From: Arsenicicoccus cauae | GTDB lineage: Bacteria; Actinomycetota; Actinomycetes; Actinomycetales; Dermatophilaceae | DNA length: 64,000 nucleotides | Direction of reading: 5' to 3' | Assembly (NCBI RefSeq): GCF_009707125.1 | Contig: NZ_WLVL01000016.1 | Location: 1-64,000 of the forward strand | Part shown: positions 50,795-59,800 of the stretch, one piece after another | How the letters are laid out: each line of letters begins with the position of its first letter | Position numbering within the stretch: the stretch's first letter is position 1 | Position numbers and translations under genes: made by a program | Notes under the pieces: model-generated | The model's database searches: none | What the model was told of the DNA's origin: nothing | What the model saw: only the letters and a program-made list of their open reading frames with translations

Positions 50795-52431
50795 TGCCTG
50801 ACGGCCCCCTCATCGTCCAGAGCGACAAGACCCTGCTGCTCGAGGTCGACCACCCCGGCGCCGAAGCGGCCCGGCGGGCGATCGCGCCGTTCGCCGAGCT
50901 GGAGCGCGCCCCCGAGCACGTGCACACCTATCGCGTCACGCCCCTCGGTCTGTGGAACGCCCGCGCGGCCGGTCATGACGCCGAGCAGGTGGTCGACGCC
51001 CTGCTCACCCACAGCCGGTATGCCGTCCCCCAGGCTCTGCTCGTCGACGTCGCCGACACCATGGACCGCTACGGCAGGCTGACGCTGGTCAAGGACCCCG
51101 GGCACGGCCTGGTGATGCGGACGACCGACCTCGCCGTCCTCGCGGAAGTTTTGCGGCACAAGCGGATCCGTCCGCTCCTCGGGGAGGCGCTCAGCGATGA
51201 CGCCGTGGTGGTCCACCCCTCGGAGCGGGGCCACCTCAAGCAGGAGCTGCTCAAGGTCGGCTGGCCCGCCGAGGACCTCGCGGGCTATGTCGACGGCGAG
51301 GCGCACCCGATCGACCTCGACGAGCGCGACTGGGCCTTGCGCCCCTACCAGCAGCAGGCGATCGACGGCTTCTGGGACGGGGGGTCCGGCGTCGTCGTGC
51401 TGCCGTGCGGGGCGGGCAAGACGCTCGTCGGGGCCGGCGCCATGGCGCGCGCCCGAGCCACGACGCTGATCCTGGTCACCAACACGGTCTCGGCGCGGCA
51501 GTGGCGCGACGAGCTCGTCCGCCGCACCTCCCTGACCGAGGACGAGATCGGCGAGTACTCCGGCGCCCGCAAGGAGATCCGCCCGGTGACCATCGCGACC
51601 TACCAGGTCCTCACGACCCGGCGCAAGGGCACCTTCCCCCACCTCGAGCTGCTTGACGCCCGCGACTGGGGGCTGATCCTGTATGACGAGGTGCACCTCC
51701 TGCCGGCCCCCATCTTTCGCATGACGGCGGACCTGCAGGCGCGCCGACGGCTGGGGCTGACCGCGACCCTGGTGCGCGAGGACGGCCGCGAGTCCGACGT
51801 CTTCTCGCTCATCGGGCCCAAGCGCTACGACGCCCCGTGGAAGGACATCGAGGCGCAGGGCTGGATCGCCCCGGCCGACTGCGTGGAGGTGCGGGTGTCC
51901 ATGCCCGACGCCGACCGCATGGCGTATGCCATCGCCGAGCCCGAGGAGCGCTATCGCCTCTCCTCGTGCGCGCAGGCCAAGGACGAGGTGGTGTCGCGGC
52001 TGGTGGCGCGGCACGCCGGCGAGCCGACACTGGTCATCGGGCAGTACCTCGACCAGCTCGAGGCGCTCGCCGCACGGCTGGATGCCCCCGTCATCACGGG
52101 CTCGACGACCGTCAGGGAGCGTCAGCGGCTGTTCGACGCCTACCGCGCCGGGGAGCTCTCGCTGCTGGTCGTGTCCAAGGTCGCGAACTTCTCGATCGAC
52201 CTGCCCGAGGCGAGCGTGGCGATCCAGGTGTCGGGGACCTTCGGGTCGCGCCAGGAGGAGGCCCAGCGGCTCGGTCGGCTGCTGCGTCCCAAGGCCGACG
52301 GACGCACGGCGCACTTCTACACCGTCGTCACGCGCGACACGGTCGACGCCGACTTCGCGGCCCACCGCCAGCGCTTCCTCGCGGAGCAGGGCTACGCCTA
52401 CACGATCGTCGACGCCGCCGACCTCGGCTGA
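50794..52431 (+). CDS. XPB/Ssl2-type DNA helicase
   Basis: 545 residues. Bacterial XPB, a 3'-5' DNA helicase implicated in repair. Walker A is CGAGKT at 205-210, the DEAD-type box is YDEVHLLPAP, the RED motif lies in LGLTATLVREDGRE, and motif VI is RLGRLLRPK. The N-terminal 120 residues are the XPB-specific domain with KTLLLEVDHPGAEAAR. The frame overlaps the preceding gene by one base. The frequent partner nuclease Bax1 is not seen nearby. Confidence 0.95.
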   Translation: MPDGPLIVQSDKTLLLEVDHPGAEAARRAIAPFAELERAPEHVHTYRVTPLGLWNARAAGHDAEQVVDALLTHSRYAVPQALLVDVADTMDRYGRLTLVKDPGHGLVMRTTDLAVLAEVLRHKRIRPLLGEALSDDAVVVHPSERGHLKQELLKVGWPAEDLAGYVDGEAHPIDLDERDWALRPYQQQAIDGFWDGGSGVVVLPCGAGKTLVGAGAMARARATTLILVTNTVSARQWRDELVRRTSLTEDEIGEYSGARKEIRPVTIATYQVLTTRRKGTFPHLELLDARDWGLILYDEVHLLPAPIFRMTADLQARRRLGLTATLVREDGRESDVFSLIGPKRYDAPWKDIEAQGWIAPADCVEVRVSMPDADRMAYAIAEPEERYRLSSCAQAKDEVVSRLVARHAGEPTLVIGQYLDQLEALAARLDAPVITGSTTVRERQRLFDAYRAGELSLLVVSKVANFSIDLPEASVAIQVSGTFGSRQEEAQRLGRLLRPKADGRTAHFYTVVTRDTVDADFAAHRQRFLAEQGYAYTIVDAADLG

Positions 52432-52460
52432 CTCGCCTTGCCCGTCGCCCTGCTCCCGGC

Positions 52461-52622
52461 GCCGCCAGGCGCGCCGAGGGGGCGCGAATGTCACAACCCA
52501 CGGCGTGTCGCGCGCCTTTGCGACCCCTCGCCGCCCGCGCCACGCCGCCAGGCGCGCCGAGGGGGCGCGAATGTCACAACCCACGGCATGTCGCGCGCCT
52601 TTGCGACCCCTCGCCGCCCGCG
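52461..52622. repeat. Interspersed repeat, left pair (two copies, 83-bp period)
   Basis: Copies at 52461-52543 and 52544-52622 are nearly identical. Each contains a core of about 59 bases starting GCCGAGGGGGCGCGAATG and ending CGACCCCTCGCCG, so its ends are inverted (CGAGGGG versus CCCCTCG). The same core recurs twice on the other side of the neighbouring gene at 53704-53863. It looks like a REP- or MITE-type element. Confidence 0.9.
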
Positions 52623-52637
52623 CGGCGCCTCCAGCCG

Positions 52638-53564
52638 TCACCACGGCAGGTCCAGCGGCGACGAGTCGACCGTCCGCACCAGCCGACCCCGTGGCGGCAT
52701 GCTCACCGGCACCATCGACGTCCGGAAGTCCTCCACCGTCTCGTGCAGCCGGCCCGGCTCCAGGTCGTCCGACGTCACGCGCAGCCGCCGGTGCCCGAGC
52801 AGCAGGGCCTGCCTGTCGGTCCGCCGGTCGCCGCGCCAGCGTCGACGCTCCGTGCGGTGCCCGTCTCCGTCGAACTCGCCTCCCAGGGCGAACTCCTCCC
52901 AGTAGAGGTCGAACCGGCACACCGTCGCACCATCCGCGCCCACCAGCCGGACCTGCTGCTCGGGCTCCGGCAGCCCTGCCCTGGTCAGCAGGACGCGCAG
53001 GTCGGTCTCGCGCGGCGACTCGGCGCCGCGCCTGACGTCGTGCAGGGCCGCCCGCAGCTGCCTCACCCCTCGGCGGTCGAGGGAGGCCAGCGCCAGCAAG
53101 GAGTCGGCCGGGCCGCCGAGGTGCAGGTAGCCGTCGCACAGCCGCACCAGGTCGTCATGCGTGACGAGCGGGTCCGTGAGCACGTCCGCGACGGCCCAGA
53201 TGCCCGCGACCACCGGGATCCCGCCGACGTCCACCACCCTGCGGCGCTCGAGACCTTTGTGCGACACGACTCCGTCACGCCGGACGCGCCGAGCGGTGGG
53301 CACGCAGACATGCACCGGGTCGCCGGGCTGCCAAGAGGAGCGCTCGGGGAGCCCCAGCAGCTCCACGGCCGACCAGCCACACAATGCCCAGCGCCCGCGA
53401 ATCACCCTGGCTACGTGGGTGATCGCCTCCGTCAGCGAGTGAGGAACGTCGGCCGCCCACAGGCCGTGATGGGTCCGCACGAGCCCCGACGCCGTGAGCG
53501 TCGCGCGCGTGATGCCTCGGCGGCGGGCCTCGCCGGACGTCAGGTGCCGTGGCAGCTCATCCAT
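52638..53564 (-). CDS. AbiEi/DUF559-type protein
   Basis: 308 residues from ATG 53564 (a further ATG at 53576 adds four). The N-terminus looks like the winged-helix antitoxin domain of AbiEi-like proteins (RHLTSGEARRRGITRATLTASGLVRTHHGLW). The middle has ALCGWSAVELLGLPE and HVCVPTARRVRRDGVVSHK. The C-terminus is DUF559/Vsr-like with GGEFDGDGHR and a following QALLLGHRRLRVTSDDL. Such proteins are very common in actinobacteria, with unproven roles in antitoxicity or nuclease activity. It is boxed in by two pairs of the 83-bp-period repeat. Confidence 0.8.
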   Translation of the reverse strand: MDELPRHLTSGEARRRGITRATLTASGLVRTHHGLWAADVPHSLTEAITHVARVIRGRWALCGWSAVELLGLPERSSWQPGDPVHVCVPTARRVRRDGVVSHKGLERRRVVDVGGIPVVAGIWAVADVLTDPLVTHDDLVRLCDGYLHLGGPADSLLALASLDRRGVRQLRAALHDVRRGAESPRETDLRVLLTRAGLPEPEQQVRLVGADGATVCRFDLYWEEFALGGEFDGDGHRTERRRWRGDRRTDRQALLLGHRRLRVTSDDLEPGRLHETVEDFRTSMVPVSMPPRGRLVRTVDSSPLDLPW

Positions 53565-53703
53565 GACGGGCAGCATGCGCTCGTCGTCACATCGCGGACA
53601 GCCGTTGGTGCGCGCCTGTGGACGGCGCCGGCGGGGACGCGTCGGCCTGTGGACAACCACGCCGTATGACGCTGCCAGGCGGCTGGACGCCTGACCCGGC
53701 CGC

Positions 53704-53863
53704 GCGAGGGGGCGCGAATGTCGCAGCCCACGGCGTGTCGCCCACCTTTGCGACCCCTCGCCGCCCGCGCGGCACTGCCAGCCGCGGCGAGGGGGCGCGA
53801 ATGTCGCAGCCCACGGCGTGTCGCCCATCTTTGCGACCCCTCGCCGTCGGCGCCACGCCGCCA
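53704..53863. repeat. Interspersed repeat, right pair (two copies, 83-bp period)
   Basis: Cores begin at 53704 and 53787, again 83 bases apart. They share GCGAGGGGGCGCGAATGTCG and ...TTTGCGACCCCTCGCC with the left pair; internal differences are mostly single A/G changes. The left pair is more alike internally than it is to the right pair, so each pair probably arose by local duplication. Confidence 0.9.
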
Positions 53864-53945
53864 GACGCCGGGGCGGGCGACATACGGCCTGCTGATCCAG
53901 CAGTCTCCCAGGAAACCTCCAGCGGCAGGGGTCAGACTCCACCCC

Positions 53946-54650
53946 GTGACCACTACGCCCGAAGCCAGACTCCTGGTCGTCGAGGACCAGCCCAACATCC
54001 GCGAGCTCCTCGCGACCAGCCTGCGATTCGCGGGGTTCGAGGTGTTCACCGCCGGTGACGGCGGGGCCGCCCTGGTCCTCGCCGAGGAGCACGAGCCCGA
54101 CCTGGTCGTCCTGGACGTGATGCTGCCTGACATGAGCGGCTTCACCGTCACGACCAAGCTGCGCGAGGCCGGCCGCCACGTCCCCATCGTCTTCCTCACG
54201 GCGCGCGACGCGGTCGATGACCGCGTCAAGGGCCTCACGATCGGCGGCGACGACTACATCACCAAGCCGTTCAGCCTGGAGGAGGTCGTGGCCCGCATCC
54301 GCGCCGTCCTGCGCCGCACGCGCCAGGACGAGCCCGAGGACGGGACGATCCGCTTCCACGACCTCGAGCTCAACGAGGACTCGCACGAGGTCCGTCGCGC
54401 GGGCAAGGTCATCGACTGCTCCCCGACCGAGTTCAAGCTGCTGCGCTACCTGATCCTCAACCCCAACCGGGTGCTGTCCAAGGCGCAGATCCTCGACCAC
54501 GTCTGGGACTACGACTTCCGCGGCGAGGCCGGCATCGTCGAGTCCTACATCTCCTACCTGCGTCGCAAGGTCGACTCCATCGAGCCGCCGCTGATCCACA
54601 CCAAGCGCGGCGTGGGCTACGTCCTGCGGCTGCCTCCCGAGATCTCGTGA
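53946..54650 (+). CDS. OmpR-family response regulator
   Basis: 234 residues from GTG 53946. Receiver domain with Asp57 in VVLDVML as phosphorylation site, Thr in FLTARD and Lys107 in YITKPF. The C-terminal OmpR winged helix has SPTEFKLLRYLILNPNRVLSKAQILDHVWDYD and YISYLRRKVD. It resembles TcrX/MprA-type regulators. Its stop overlaps the kinase start by 4 bases. The HtrA gene downstream is a likely target, as in the mprAB-pepD layout. Confidence 0.95.
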   Translation: MTTTPEARLLVVEDQPNIRELLATSLRFAGFEVFTAGDGGAALVLAEEHEPDLVVLDVMLPDMSGFTVTTKLREAGRHVPIVFLTARDAVDDRVKGLTIGGDDYITKPFSLEEVVARIRAVLRRTRQDEPEDGTIRFHDLELNEDSHEVRRAGKVIDCSPTEFKLLRYLILNPNRVLSKAQILDHVWDYDFRGEAGIVESYISYLRRKVDSIEPPLIHTKRGVGYVLRLPPEIS

Positions 54651-56170
54651 GTCGCCTGGCCGGTCGGATGTCGCGGGTGCGCGGGTCGGCGGTGGGCGTC
54701 TCGGTCCACCGCTGGCTGCAGCGCATGCCGCTGACCCACCGGCTGGTGCTGATCCTCGTCGTGCTGATGGCCGGTGCCCTGACGTTGACGACGAGCGCCA
54801 CCACGTGGCTCCTCGAGCGCCAGCTGGTCCAGCGCACCGACCAGGAGCTGCGACTCAGCGCCGGGCCCCTCAGCGCGAGCGCGCTCGACGCGATCGCCAC
54901 CGAGCAGGAGCTCGACTACTTCCCGACCAGCTACGCGGTCGTCTTCTTTCCCAGAGGATCCAGCAGGCAGATCGTGTTCCAGCCGCAGACGGAGGACGAG
55001 CACCCGGACATCCCCCGCCTCGAGATGGACGCCCCCGAGGTCCGGACCCACCAGATCTTCGAGGTGCGGTCCAGGGACGGGCTCCAGCGCTGGCGGGTGG
55101 TCGCGGACAAGCTCGACGGCGACTCGGGCACCTACGCCGTCGCCGTGTCGATGCGCGGCGTGGAGAAGACCACCAGCCAGGTCACGCTCTTCTCGCTGCT
55201 CATCGGGCTGGCGGCGGTGACGGCGTTGATGGTCGCCGGCTGGTTCGCGATCCGCCGCGCCTTCCGCCCGCTGCGTCAGATCGAGGACACCGCCAAGGCC
55301 ATCGCCGGCGGAGACCTGACGAGGCGCGTGCCGGCCCGCTCCGCGGACGACGAGGTCGGCAGCCTCTCGGACTCCCTCAACGTCATGCTCAGCCACATCG
55401 AGCGGTCCTTCCAGCACGTCGAGGCCAGCGAGACCCGGATGCGGCAGTTCGTGGCCGACGCCTCGCACGAGCTGCGGACACCGCTGGCCGCCGTCCGGGG
55501 GTATGCCGAGCTCTACCGCCAGGGGGCGGTGACCCAGCCGGAGCACGTGCGACAGGTGTTCCAACGGATCGAGGACGAGTCGACGCGCATGGGAGCCCTG
55601 GTGGAGGACCTCCTGTCGCTCGCCCGCCTCGACGAGCAACGACCCATGGAGTTCACCTCGGTCGACCTGACGGTGGTCCTCGCCGACGCCGCCCAGGACG
55701 CCCGCGCCCTCGCCCCGGACCGCGACATCACGATGCTCGGCCTGCACGGGCCCATCGACGCCAACCCCGTGCGCGGCGACGAGTCCAAGCTGCGCCAGCT
55801 GGTCACCAACCTCGTCGGCAACGCCATCAATCACACGCCCGCCGGCACCCCGATCGAGCTGGCCGTGGGCCAGGGTCGGGGGGACGACGGCGACGCCTGG
55901 ACCACCATCGAGATCCGCGACCACGGTCCCGGCATCGACCCCGAGCTGTCGGCCAAGGTGTTCGAGCGGTTCTTCCGCAACGACCCCTCCCGTGGCCGCA
56001 CGAGCCACCCCGGCGGCACCGGGCTCGGACTCGCCATCGTGGCCGCCATTACCGGCGCGCACCACGGGGATGTCACGATCGTCCCCACCCCCGGTGGCGG
56101 AGCGACCTTCCGGGTCCGCCTGCCCACCGACCCACAGCAGCCCCACAGCGACCCACCAGCATCGGCCTAG
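54647..56170 (+). CDS. Sensor histidine kinase
   Basis: 507 residues. TM1 about 32-50, an extracytoplasmic domain of about 130 residues, TM2 about 180-200, HAMP (RRAFRPLRQIEDTAKAIAGGDL), a phosphoacceptor domain with His274 in ASHELRTPLAAVRGY and an ATPase domain with LVTNLVGNAINHT, RDHGPGID and GGTGLGLAIV. It phosphorylates the regulator encoded just upstream. GTG start overlaps that gene. Confidence 0.95.
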   Translation: MSRLAGRMSRVRGSAVGVSVHRWLQRMPLTHRLVLILVVLMAGALTLTTSATTWLLERQLVQRTDQELRLSAGPLSASALDAIATEQELDYFPTSYAVVFFPRGSSRQIVFQPQTEDEHPDIPRLEMDAPEVRTHQIFEVRSRDGLQRWRVVADKLDGDSGTYAVAVSMRGVEKTTSQVTLFSLLIGLAAVTALMVAGWFAIRRAFRPLRQIEDTAKAIAGGDLTRRVPARSADDEVGSLSDSLNVMLSHIERSFQHVEASETRMRQFVADASHELRTPLAAVRGYAELYRQGAVTQPEHVRQVFQRIEDESTRMGALVEDLLSLARLDEQRPMEFTSVDLTVVLADAAQDARALAPDRDITMLGLHGPIDANPVRGDESKLRQLVTNLVGNAINHTPAGTPIELAVGQGRGDDGDAWTTIEIRDHGPGIDPELSAKVFERFFRNDPSRGRTSHPGGTGLGLAIVAAITGAHHGDVTIVPTPGGGATFRVRLPTDPQQPHSDPPASA

Positions 56171-56215
56171 GTCGATGGACCACCCTTCGAGACCTCAGGC
56201 CCCCGAGGAGTCACG

Positions 56216-57655
56216 ATGAACGACCAGCACCAACCCGGTTCGCAGCCCCCCCTGCAGGACAACCCCCGCAGGGACCCAGTCGTCGACCCACGCGTCGACC
56301 CGCAGCACACGCAGGAGATCCCCCGCCACAGCTCCACCCAGGAGATCCCCCGCGTCGTCCAGCCAGGCACGTCCAACCCCTACGCCGCGCCCAGCCAGCC
56401 CAGCCAGCAGGGTGACGGCCCGGGTGGCGGCGGCCCGGGAGGCAGCGGACCGGCATACGGCCCGGTGGGTGGATCCGCGCCGGTGAGCCCGCGGCGTCGC
56501 CGCGCCGGCTGGTGGCAGGTGCCGACGGCGGCCGTGGCCGCGGCCGCGCTGGCGAGCGGCGGGACCTACGCGTTGTTCGCGGGCGACCGGGGCCAGCAGA
56601 CGTCGAGCGTCTCCCGGACCACGCCCAGCGCCAACCCGGCCCGCAACACCCAGGCGCCGCTCGACCAGGGCGCCAGCAACGCCCCCGACTGGAAGGCCAC
56701 GGCCCAGGCCGTCTCCCCCAGCGTCGTGTCGATCTCCGTGCAGAGCGGCAGCAGCGGCGGCGAGGGCTCGGGGGTGATCCTCGACGAGCAGGGCCACATC
56801 GTCACCAACAACCACGTCGTGGGCGACAGCGGGTCGGGCGCCCAGATCGTCGTGACGCTCGACGACCAGCGCGCGTTCCAGGCCAAGATCGTGGGTCTCG
56901 ACCCGTCGACCGACCTGGCCGTCATCAAGCTGCAGGGCGACGTCAAGGACCTCAAGCCCATCGCGATCGGCAACTCCGACCAGCTCACCGTGGGCGATCC
57001 GGTCATGGCCGTCGGCAACCCCCTCGGCCTGTCCGGCACCGTCACCACCGGCATCGTCAGCGCCCTCAACCGCCCCGTGTCGACCGACCGCTCCTCGCAG
57101 GATCAGCAGGACGGCGGGTTGTTCGGGCAGCAGGCCGCGGACCCGGTGGTCACCAACGCGATCCAGACCTCCGCGCCCATCAACCCGGGCAACTCGGGTG
57201 GCGCGCTGGTCAACGCGGACGGCCAGCTGATCGGCATCAACTCCTCGATCGCCTCGATGGGGTCGTCGTCGGGCGGGCAGGCGGGCTCGATCGGCATCGG
57301 CTTCGCGATCCCGGTCAACGAGGTCAACTCGATCACCGACCAGCTGATCAAGACAGGACGGGCGCAGCACCCCTTCATGGGGGTCTCGTCCAAGCCCGCC
57401 ATGGTCAAGGACGGGGACGGGCAGCGCGTGGCCGCCGTCATCGCCAACGTCGTCTCGGGCTCCCCCGCCGACAAGGCCGGTCTGCGCGCCCAGGACGCGA
57501 TCATCGCCATCGACGACGAGCCGGTGACGGGGTCGCTCGCGCTGGTCGCCCAGGTGCGCGAGCGGACGGTCGGGGACACGGCCAAGGTGACCTACCTGCG
57601 CGACGGCGAGCGCCACGACGTGCAGATCACCTTCGCCCAGAAGTCGTCCCAGTGA
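56216..57655 (+). CDS. HtrA-like membrane serine protease with PDZ domain
   Basis: 479 residues: disordered Pro/Gln/Gly-rich cytoplasmic part (1-98), one membrane helix (about 100-121), a trypsin-like domain with triad His200 (VTNNHVV), Asp233 (STDLAVIK) and Ser327 (NPGNSGGA), then a PDZ domain (about 370-470, SPADKAGLRAQDAIIAIDD). It degrades or refolds misfolded proteins outside the membrane. Its place 45 bases after the two-component genes mirrors PepD/HtrA regulation in mycobacteria. Confidence 0.93.
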   Translation: MNDQHQPGSQPPLQDNPRRDPVVDPRVDPQHTQEIPRHSSTQEIPRVVQPGTSNPYAAPSQPSQQGDGPGGGGPGGSGPAYGPVGGSAPVSPRRRRAGWWQVPTAAVAAAALASGGTYALFAGDRGQQTSSVSRTTPSANPARNTQAPLDQGASNAPDWKATAQAVSPSVVSISVQSGSSGGEGSGVILDEQGHIVTNNHVVGDSGSGAQIVVTLDDQRAFQAKIVGLDPSTDLAVIKLQGDVKDLKPIAIGNSDQLTVGDPVMAVGNPLGLSGTVTTGIVSALNRPVSTDRSSQDQQDGGLFGQQAADPVVTNAIQTSAPINPGNSGGALVNADGQLIGINSSIASMGSSSGGQAGSIGIGFAIPVNEVNSITDQLIKTGRAQHPFMGVSSKPAMVKDGDGQRVAAVIANVVSGSPADKAGLRAQDAIIAIDDEPVTGSLALVAQVRERTVGDTAKVTYLRDGERHDVQITFAQKSSQ

Positions 57656-57679
57656 CCGACCCCTCGTAGCCCTGGGCTA

Positions 57680-57707
57680 GGGTGGCGGGTCCCCCCCCAC
57701 GCCACCC
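57680..57707 (+). terminator. Hairpin after the HtrA gene
   Basis: GGGTGGCG (57680-57687) pairs with CGCCACCC (57700-57707); the loop contains a run of eight C. It starts 25 bases after the stop and ends 16 bases before the ATG of the next gene. It may end transcription or shape the leader of the downstream ATPase gene. Confidence 0.55.
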
Positions 57708-57723
57708 GGAAGGTGCTGCCGTC

Positions 57724-59796
57724 ATGCCCTCGTCCACCGACGAGCACCCCACCGGCGAGCTGGCCCGCGAGCAGGCCTACCTCGACCGCTCCCGCACCGC
57801 GCTCGCCGCGATGCGGGAGCGCACCCTCGCCGTCGACGTGCAGGGCAGCGACCCGATCGCGGCCGAGCACCTCGCGCGCACGCTCTGGCGCCGTGCCCGC
57901 TCCCTCGAGGACGACCCCACGACCGCGCTGTTCTTCGGTCGGCTCGACCTGGACGGGGACCACCACGACGAGCAGTGGTATGTCGGCCGCCGGCACGTCA
58001 CCGACGACGCCGGGGACCCTCTGGTCATCGACTGGAGGGCCCCGGCGTCGACGGCGTTCTACCGCGCCTCGCGGACCGACCCCATGGGCGTGGTGCTGCG
58101 CCGCAGGTTCGGCCTGGACCGTGGCCGCATCACCGCCCTCGAGGACGAGCACCTCACGGATCGCGCCGAGCAGCAGGCGAGCTCGCAGATCCTGGCCCGT
58201 GAGATCGAGCGTCCTCGGGTCGGTCCGATGCGCGACATCGTGGCCACGATCCAGCCCGAGCAGGACCTGCTGGTGCGGGTCGACGACAGCACGACCGTCT
58301 GCATCCAAGGGGCGCCGGGGACCGGCAAGACGGCCGTGGGGCTGCATCGCGCGGCGTGGCTGCTCTATGCCTACCGCGACCGCCTCACCCGCCAGGGCGT
58401 CCTGGTCATCGGGCCCAACGCGTCCTTCCTCGAGCACATCGGCGCGGTCCTGCCGGCCCTGGGCGAGGTGCAGGTCCGGCACACCACCATCGAGGGCCTG
58501 GTCGGCGAGGGCGTCCGGGTCCGCGCGACCGACCCCGCCGGTCGCGGGACCCTCAAGGGCGACGCCCGCCTCGCGGAGGTCCTGCGCCGCGCCGTCCGCT
58601 CGGCCGTCCAGGCCCCCGAGGACGCGCTGGTCGTCCCCCGGGGCGCTCGCCGCTGGCGCGTCCCGGGCTACGAGGTGCGCGAGATCGTCGAGGAGCTCCT
58701 GGCCCGCGACGTCCGCTACGACGCCGCCCGGCAGATGCTGCCGCAGCGCCTCGCCCACGCGGTGCTGGTGCAGATGGAGGCCGCGGGCGATTCTCCCGAC
58801 GACCGGGTGCAGGACGCCGTCGCCCGGTCCACCCCCGTCCGGCGGTATGCCGACGCCCTGTGGCCCCGTCTCGACCCCGCAACCGTCCTGCACCGGCTGT
58901 GGTCCGACCCGGCGGCGCTGGAGACGGCGGCGGACGGCATACTCTCCCCTGCGGAGCAGGCAGAACTGCTGTGGGACAAGGCTCCTCGCACGCTGGGGGC
59001 CGCCCGCTGGACCCTGGCCGACGCCGTCCTCCTCGACGAGCTCGCCGACCTGCTGTCCCGCACGCCCAGCCTCGGGCACGTCATGCTCGACGAGGCGCAG
59101 GACCTGTCACCGATGCAGCTGCGCGCCGTGGGCCGGCGGTGCTCGACCGGCGCCGCGACGGTCCTCGGGGACATCGCGCAGGGCACGACGCCGTGGGCCA
59201 CGGGCTCGTGGGAGGAGTCGCTGCGCCACCTCGGCAAGCCCGAGGGCCAGGTGACCGAGCTGCGCCGCGGCTTCCGGGTGCCCGCGGCCGTGATCGAGTA
59301 TGCCGCCCGCCTGCTCCCCGTCATGGCGCCAGGCCTCGCGGCTCCGCAGTCCGTGCGCGACAACACCGGTGACCTGGACATCGTTGCGGTGCAGGCGGAC
59401 TCGCTCTGGTCGACCGCGGCGGCCCGGGTCGTCCACCTCGCCCGGCAGCCCGGCTCGATCGGCGTGATCGTCGCTGACGGGAGCGTGGCCGCGGTCTCGC
59501 AGGCGCTGCTCGGGGTCGGGGTCGAGCACGGCGTACTGGGCGTGGACCACGGCGACGTCGAGCACCAGGTCGACGTGGTGCCCGCGACCGTCGCCAAGGG
59601 CCTGGAGTTCGACCGCGTGGTGGTCGTCGAGCCGGCCGCCATCGCGGAGGCGGAGCCCGACGAGCGGACCGGTCTGCGGCGGCTCTACGTCGTGCTGACG
59701 CGAGCCGTCTCCGGGCTCAGCGTGATTCACGCCCGACCGCTCCCGGATCCGCTGGCCGTGCAGGTCCCCCCAGCCGATCACCGGGTGAGAGGCTGA
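57724..59796 (+). CDS. HelD/HelR-type RNA polymerase-associated ATPase
   Basis: 690 residues from ATG 57724. UvrD/Rep-like ATPase without the usual DNA-helicase subdomains. Blocks are an N-terminal coiled arm (LAREQAYLDRSRTALAAMRERT), YVGRRHV...VIDWRAPASTAFYRAS, Walker A GAPGTGKT at 196-203, MLDEAQDLSPMQ (Walker B), LGDIAQGTTPWATGSW and VVPATVAKGLEFDRVVVVEP near the end. HelD proteins remove stalled RNA polymerase from DNA; the actinobacterial HelR form displaces rifamycins from it. The 19-base rifamycin-associated promoter element is not seen in the short gap upstream. Confidence 0.88.
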   Translation: MPSSTDEHPTGELAREQAYLDRSRTALAAMRERTLAVDVQGSDPIAAEHLARTLWRRARSLEDDPTTALFFGRLDLDGDHHDEQWYVGRRHVTDDAGDPLVIDWRAPASTAFYRASRTDPMGVVLRRRFGLDRGRITALEDEHLTDRAEQQASSQILAREIERPRVGPMRDIVATIQPEQDLLVRVDDSTTVCIQGAPGTGKTAVGLHRAAWLLYAYRDRLTRQGVLVIGPNASFLEHIGAVLPALGEVQVRHTTIEGLVGEGVRVRATDPAGRGTLKGDARLAEVLRRAVRSAVQAPEDALVVPRGARRWRVPGYEVREIVEELLARDVRYDAARQMLPQRLAHAVLVQMEAAGDSPDDRVQDAVARSTPVRRYADALWPRLDPATVLHRLWSDPAALETAADGILSPAEQAELLWDKAPRTLGAARWTLADAVLLDELADLLSRTPSLGHVMLDEAQDLSPMQLRAVGRRCSTGAATVLGDIAQGTTPWATGSWEESLRHLGKPEGQVTELRRGFRVPAAVIEYAARLLPVMAPGLAAPQSVRDNTGDLDIVAVQADSLWSTAAARVVHLARQPGSIGVIVADGSVAAVSQALLGVGVEHGVLGVDHGDVEHQVDVVPATVAKGLEFDRVVVVEPAAIAEAEPDERTGLRRLYVVLTRAVSGLSVIHARPLPDPLAVQVPPADHRVRG

Positions 59797-59800
59797 CCGC

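Noticed and set aside
50467-53139. An 890-codon open frame on the minus strand
   Set aside because: Antisense to the XPB helicase gene and out of frame with the DUF559-type gene; composition is typical of a shadow frame.
57656-57723. A rifamycin-associated promoter element upstream of the HelD/HelR-like gene
   Set aside because: The short gap holds only a C-rich hairpin; the expected palindromic 19-base element is not visible.
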